A stretch of 64,000 nt of DNA from Ooceraea biroi (Eukaryota; Arthropoda; Insecta; Hymenoptera; Formicidae): contig NC_039509.1 of NCBI RefSeq assembly GCF_003672135.1, positions 16,006,663-16,070,662 of the forward strand, written 5' to 3'. A model generated the notes under the pieces. That model saw only the letters and a program-made list of their open reading frames with translations. It did no database searches and was not told the DNA's origin. Shown here piece by piece: positions 60,226-64,000 of the stretch. The position numbers were made by a program, and so were the translations under genes. How positions within the stretch are numbered: position 1 is the stretch's first letter; the number at the start of each line of letters is the position of its first letter.

Positions 60226-60397
60226 TTTTTATCAATTTCCTGAGTCAGTGAATGAAAACGAAAACTGATGCGAAATAACTTCACGTAAGCGACTAATCGT
60301 GTTGTGATATTTTGTCGTGTCAGAATGCGGCTCGACAGCAATATAACTCGATAAGCACTGTTCGCGTCTAATGTGTATAAATCGTAGATTATCAGCA
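60226..60397. repeat. Dispersed ~170-bp repeat, copy 1
   Basis: Matches 61803-61971 in the same orientation at about 80-85 percent, from TTTATCAATTTCCTG to ATTATCAGCA, with a short extra GAGTCAGTGAATG-like insertion. The origin is unknown. Confidence 0.85.
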
Positions 60398-60904
60398 ACT
60401 TTTACTATAATGTTTGTAAGAATATACACAATGCTGCTACTTAAAATAAAAATTTTATATTATAAATTATGATCAGTTACACACACATACACACACAAAT
60501 ATTCATATAATAAAAATCAAGATATCTGAATGGTAAATAAATTGACGTCTTTTTTATCATCGGTATAATTTTTATTAAATTACTGTAAATACAATCATCC
60601 TTTTTTCTCTCAGTATAGATAATTTATCATGTTCTCTATATTTCCCGTACTGGAGCAGCGTCTTCCATCGCGCAGGAAATGCTCCTAGCAATCGACCGTG
60701 TCGCGGTCATTATTCGCAATTACGAAATGTCCATTCCAATCCGCATTTTTTGTCCGAGACGGCCGTGGATCGCACGTGATGTGCAACCTCGTCTTCCGGT
60801 TTAGTTCTCCAGTTTCTGTGCCTCGTCTCTCCCCCAACGGCTGCGTGTTTGTGCACATTGCCAAGCCGCGGGAGTGCCAAAATTGTTATGCACGTGTTTT
60901 GAAT

Positions 60905-60927
60905 TGCATCGCATCGCATCGCATCGT
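60905..60927. repeat. Short CGCAT pentanucleotide repeat
   Basis: About four perfect copies of CGCAT in tandem. No function is apparent. Confidence 0.85.
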
Positions 60928-61802
60928 ACTGAATCTCACAATATACTTATTCGTTAAAACGGCGTATCGCATGTCCGTGTACGTGCAGGTGAAACCAGAA
61001 ACGAGATGCATTCCGCTATTTAGTGTCCATCCAGCAAATTGTTCGATGTCGCTTCTCATGAATAATTAGATAATACAGTATTTTTATGCTGAGAAAGTCA
61101 ACTGAAAGACCGGTTTTCCAGTGATCGCACGATATAACCGATGTGCAGACACAGGAACTTACGAAGAAGGCAATTCCGTCAGAATGATTGAAGTGTTCTT
61201 TGTACAATCGCGATGATGTAGAAGATAAACTGCGGCATTGATCGCATCATATGCATGCGTGAAGTAATTAGGATTATTATGTCACTCTTCCAAATGACCG
61301 AAAGCTTTGCGGATATTACACAATGAAGAACAATTATGTAACGGTAAAAATGGTGTCCGCGAGTTAATCCTTGACATGACGCGCAAAGATAAAGCTTTGA
61401 ACAATGAGTTTATCTCTTTAAGTTTATCGACGAACAGGTGAAAGAGAATAGAAATGAATGTGTTACATTACTGTGGGATATCAATTGCTTCGCGATTGTG
61501 AAAAAGAATTTTTGCAATATCTTCTTTCAATGAAAATGTCATGGAAAGTAGGGAGAACCCCCACTCGCACACCTCGAGGTTGCACAACGGCTTTACCTTG
61601 TCATCAATTTTCAGTAGTTCCTTGAGCGAGCGGCTTATCTTGTTGCATGTAGAAATTCGAACGTTAGTGTACGACGTACATACGTTTCTACCTATCGTCA
61701 AGCTTTCATCTCACCATGCGACGTATTTGCGCAATATTTATCGCGAAACGTCAGTAAGCAGGTATCTAACTTGATTGATCGATACTGAAATCAGTAACAA
61801 AA

Positions 61803-61971
61803 TTTTTATCAATTTCCTGTCAGGAAACGAAAACTGATACGAAATAACTTTACGCGGACGATTAATTGTGTTGTGAGATATTTCGTTGTGTCAGAATGCG
61901 GCTCGACAGCACTATTGAGCTCGATAAGCGCTATTCGCGTCTAATGTGCATAAGTCATAGATTATCAGCAT
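61803..61971. repeat. Dispersed ~170-bp repeat, copy 2
   Basis: Second copy of the element at 60226. Conserved blocks include TCAGAATGCGGCTCGACAGC and TTCGCGTCTAATGTG. It ends about 220 bases before the transporter start codon. Confidence 0.85.
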
Positions 61972-62194
61972 CCAAATTGACGAGTTTTAAAGGCCGAGTT
62001 TTGCAGGCGTTCTGTTATCAATGTTATCTGTTGGTGCGATTCCAATGAGATTACGAAGTGCCTTTACGCGCGGGAATTGTTATTCCTTTCGCATGTCGTG
62101 GAAACCCATTCTTCCGTTTTGCATCAGTGCCGCGAAAGGAATAGCTGTAACAGGATACACTTTAGTTGTTAAGTGAAGTGACAGCCAGTGGAAC

Positions 62195-62224
62195 ATGTCT
62201 GGAAAAGTTAACCAAGGATTTGAG
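62195..62224 (+). CDS. Nucleoside transporter exon 1
   Basis: ATG at 62195, ten codons (MSGKVNQGFE), GTGAAA donor, phase 0. Chosen as the start because no in-frame upstream exon is seen and the leader is short in this family. Confidence 0.65.
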
Positions 62225-63575
62225 GTGAAATTTATCTTTTATATAATATGCAAACTTTATCGGACTGTAACTTTGTCTTAAAAGCGGATTTTTATCATTT
62301 TATTCGATTGATTAACATTTAATTAAACTTCACCTTCAAAAATGACTATCTAATAAAATGTTTCACGATACATCTAATGAATATTGTAACATATGTCATT
62401 ATCTGCTGCATTACTAATTTCGTGATTACAAAAAACAAGATTAAAAAATTATTTAAGAAAATTTATTACTTCCAATTAAAATAGGACAATCAATTAGACG
62501 AATTAGAAAGTGGTCACCGAAAAAGTGAGCCTAGCACGAATCAGGTAAGCATGTTTTATATAATTCTTATTATCATCGCGAAAGAATGCCTTTGTTTGAA
62601 ACGATCGATCGTCCAATTATGGTTTTATGGAAGCATTTGTGCGCGCAAACAATTGATGATAATAGTCGTACAATACATCGAATGAATTTTGCTGACATTA
62701 TTAAACAGTATCGCTATAATTACTGCAATTTATGCTCGCTTGTTGAATATTGAAATTGAAATACAGATGAAACAGAATATAATGTAACAAATCGAAAATA
62801 TCCACATCGTAAAGTTTTACTCCGAAATAAATAAAATTAATATGTAACGTTGTTCTCGCAGGAGAGTAATTTTGATCGTAAAACAAGAGGTTCTTGGGAA
62901 GCCAAAAGCAACGCATTCAATGCCTATATTTCGAAACACCGAAGAATTTTCAAGAGTTTTATCTTAACGATTTTGAATGTTCTCATCATAGCCTATATAG
63001 TCTACGGAGGTTTCTATTGGAAAAAGAAATGTACGTTAATTCGTTCTTTAGCGAAATTTAATTACATAACACGTACAATCGATTAAGCAGCGCAGAGAAT
63101 TAAATGCACAATTCAGAAAACTGATATGTCGTAATATAATGTTCTTCCTCACAGTTTGCAAAGGCAATTGCGATTTTCAATGGTGCAATGGCTACGGCAT
63201 GCTACTTATACTTGCAGGACTCACTTACATTGGCTTGTTCTATTTCTTGATCGTGAAACGATACTTTGGGAAACATATCATACGTTGCTGCCGACCACTA
63301 ACGAATTCCTTCGAGCGCTTGCAAAGCACTAAGTAAGCAATTAACATTACCTTATCGAACCGTAAAAATGTTTTATAGATCATTTATGTCAATATCACGA
63401 TCTTTTCAGGTATGGAGCATGTATAGGAGCTGTAATCTTTTATTTGCTGGTGCTAGTAGCCATCATTACTTTCCTCATTATCGATACTGCGGACTCGAGG
63501 TACAGATTGATCAGTCTTCTCGGCGTTGTTGTCATGCTGGGACTGGGCTGGTTGTTTTCTAAACATCCGGGACAG
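62195..63575 (+). CDS. Concentrative nucleoside transporter (SLC28/CNT family), 5' part
   Basis: CNT proteins import nucleosides across the plasma membrane with Na+ or H+. Five exons are visible: 62195-62224, 62485-62544, 62862-63030, 63155-63332 and 63410-63575, all phases matching, giving 201 codons before the window ends. A short acidic cytosolic start (MSGKVNQGFE, DNQLDELESG) leads to membrane segments SFILTILNVLIIAYIVYGG, MLLILAGLTYIGLFYFLIV, AVIFYLLVLVAIITFLIID and LLGVVVMLGLGWLFS. The IDTADSRYRLIS to GWLFSKHPGQ stretch is the family signature ahead of the conserved WRPVLWG block, which must lie beyond this window. The last intron starts with a GC donor. Confidence 0.85.
62485..62544 (+). 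CDS. Nucleoside transporter exon 2
   Basis: Acceptor AATAG, twenty codons (DNQLDELESGHRKSEPSTNQ), donor GTAAGC, phase 0 at both ends. Hydrophilic cytosolic segment. Confidence 0.7.
62862..63030 (+). CDS. Nucleoside transporter exon 3
   Basis: Acceptor TCTCGCAG, donor GTACGT, leaving one base. Encodes a basic loop (ISKHRRIFK) and the first membrane helix. Confidence 0.85.
63155..63332 (+). CDS. Nucleoside transporter exon 4
   Basis: Acceptor CTCACAG, donor GTAAGC in phase 2. Encodes FCKGNCDFQWCNGYG, the second membrane helix and RCCRPLTNSFERLQST. Confidence 0.85.
63410..63575 (+). CDS. Nucleoside transporter exon 5
   Basis: Acceptor CTTTTCAG. Encodes YGACIGAVIFYLLVLVA, ITFLIIDTADSRYRLIS and the helix ending GWLFSKHPGQ. 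Ends CAG followed by GCAAGT, a perfect GC-type donor; reading through gives sequence unlike any CNT. Confidence 0.85.
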
Positions 63576-64000
63576 GCAAGTAATAGTTTAAAGCTCAAAC
63601 GTTATTGGTCTTTGTATAGAGATCCGTATCTAATCTGTCCACCGACTCTTACGTTACTGAAAAGAACATCTTTCGCTGCCGTTCGCGGCATCTCCGGGAA
63701 AGCAGCTGACTCATTGAGTCTATGCTTTATGTAATAATCATCCCCATCTGCCGCATCGACTTGAACGCGCTCCAATTACTGTGACACATACGCGAGCGGT
63801 ATCAAGGAAAATTAGTCGCGTGGGTGTAGACGCGTCGCTAATTTCGCTGGAATTAACCCACTTCATTAAACTGTCTAACGTACTTAATGCACGCGGATCT
63901 CTTGTTTGTAAATCTTTAGCACTTGGTGTATGTCCCACTGTCTAGAAGAGGGAAGAAAAAATTTAAATATCAAGTATCAGTGTTAATAATAATTGTATTA
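63576..64000 (+). other. Start of nucleoside transporter intron 5
   Basis: No further CNT exon is recognisable before the window ends. Frames here do not resemble the family. Confidence 0.6.

Larger units (their letters stand above)
51965..62194. other. Intergenic region, no gene recognised
   Basis: CpG-rich from 52 to 58.5 kb, then AT-rich. Open frames overlap on both strands and encode low-complexity Arg/Ser-rich shadows. The first kilobase probably holds the promoter and 5' UTR of the minus-strand gene; the last part holds the upstream region of the nucleoside transporter. Confidence 0.5.

Overview
This window looks like insect nuclear DNA, most likely hymenopteran. I see spliced genes with GT-AG introns, eukaryotic tRNA genes with internal A and B boxes, AT-rich introns set against CpG-rich promoter-like stretches, and MITE-like debris. 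The NAD kinase reads like insect rather than vertebrate NADK. The species cannot be fixed from sequence alone. All gene models were built by hand from open frames, splice sites and intron phase; none was tested against transcripts.

Layout. (1) 3.2-12.7 kb, plus strand: a three-exon gene for a 624-residue protein with an N-terminal PH-like domain and a long basic, serine-rich tail. (2) 12.7-20.9 kb: no convincing gene, but several inverted-repeat elements, including a 1-kb TIR/foldback element, a 141-bp hairpin and an 81-bp mariner-like MITE. (3) 20.9-41.8 kb, plus strand: NAD kinase, with three or four alternative first coding exons and two adjacent copies of the seventh coding exon that look mutually exclusive. 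Its long 5' introns hold two tRNA-Gly genes on the minus strand, a tRNA-Gly fragment inside a perfect palindrome, and an array of eight tRNA-Glu units. (4) 42.7-52.0 kb, minus strand, tail-to-tail with NAD kinase: a five-exon gene for a 755-residue secreted glycoprotein whose C-terminal half is a TGF-beta-propeptide-like module without any cystine-knot ligand domain. Its introns hold two families of ~120-bp minisatellite. (5) 52-62.2 kb: GC-rich then AT-rich noncoding DNA, with a long pyrimidine tract (GAGA on the minus strand) upstream of the secreted-protein gene and a dispersed ~170-bp duplication. (6) 62.2 kb to the end, plus strand: the first five coding exons of a concentrative nucleoside transporter (SLC28/CNT family), running off the window.

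The genes are functionally unrelated: cytosolic NADP synthesis, nucleoside import, a secreted TGF-beta-propeptide protein and a PH-domain protein. The most noteworthy points are the NAD kinase duplicate exon, its stacked alternative starts around tRNA genes, the propeptide-only secreted protein, the tRNA-Glu array in which anticodon follows spacer class, and the snap-back tRNA palindrome.
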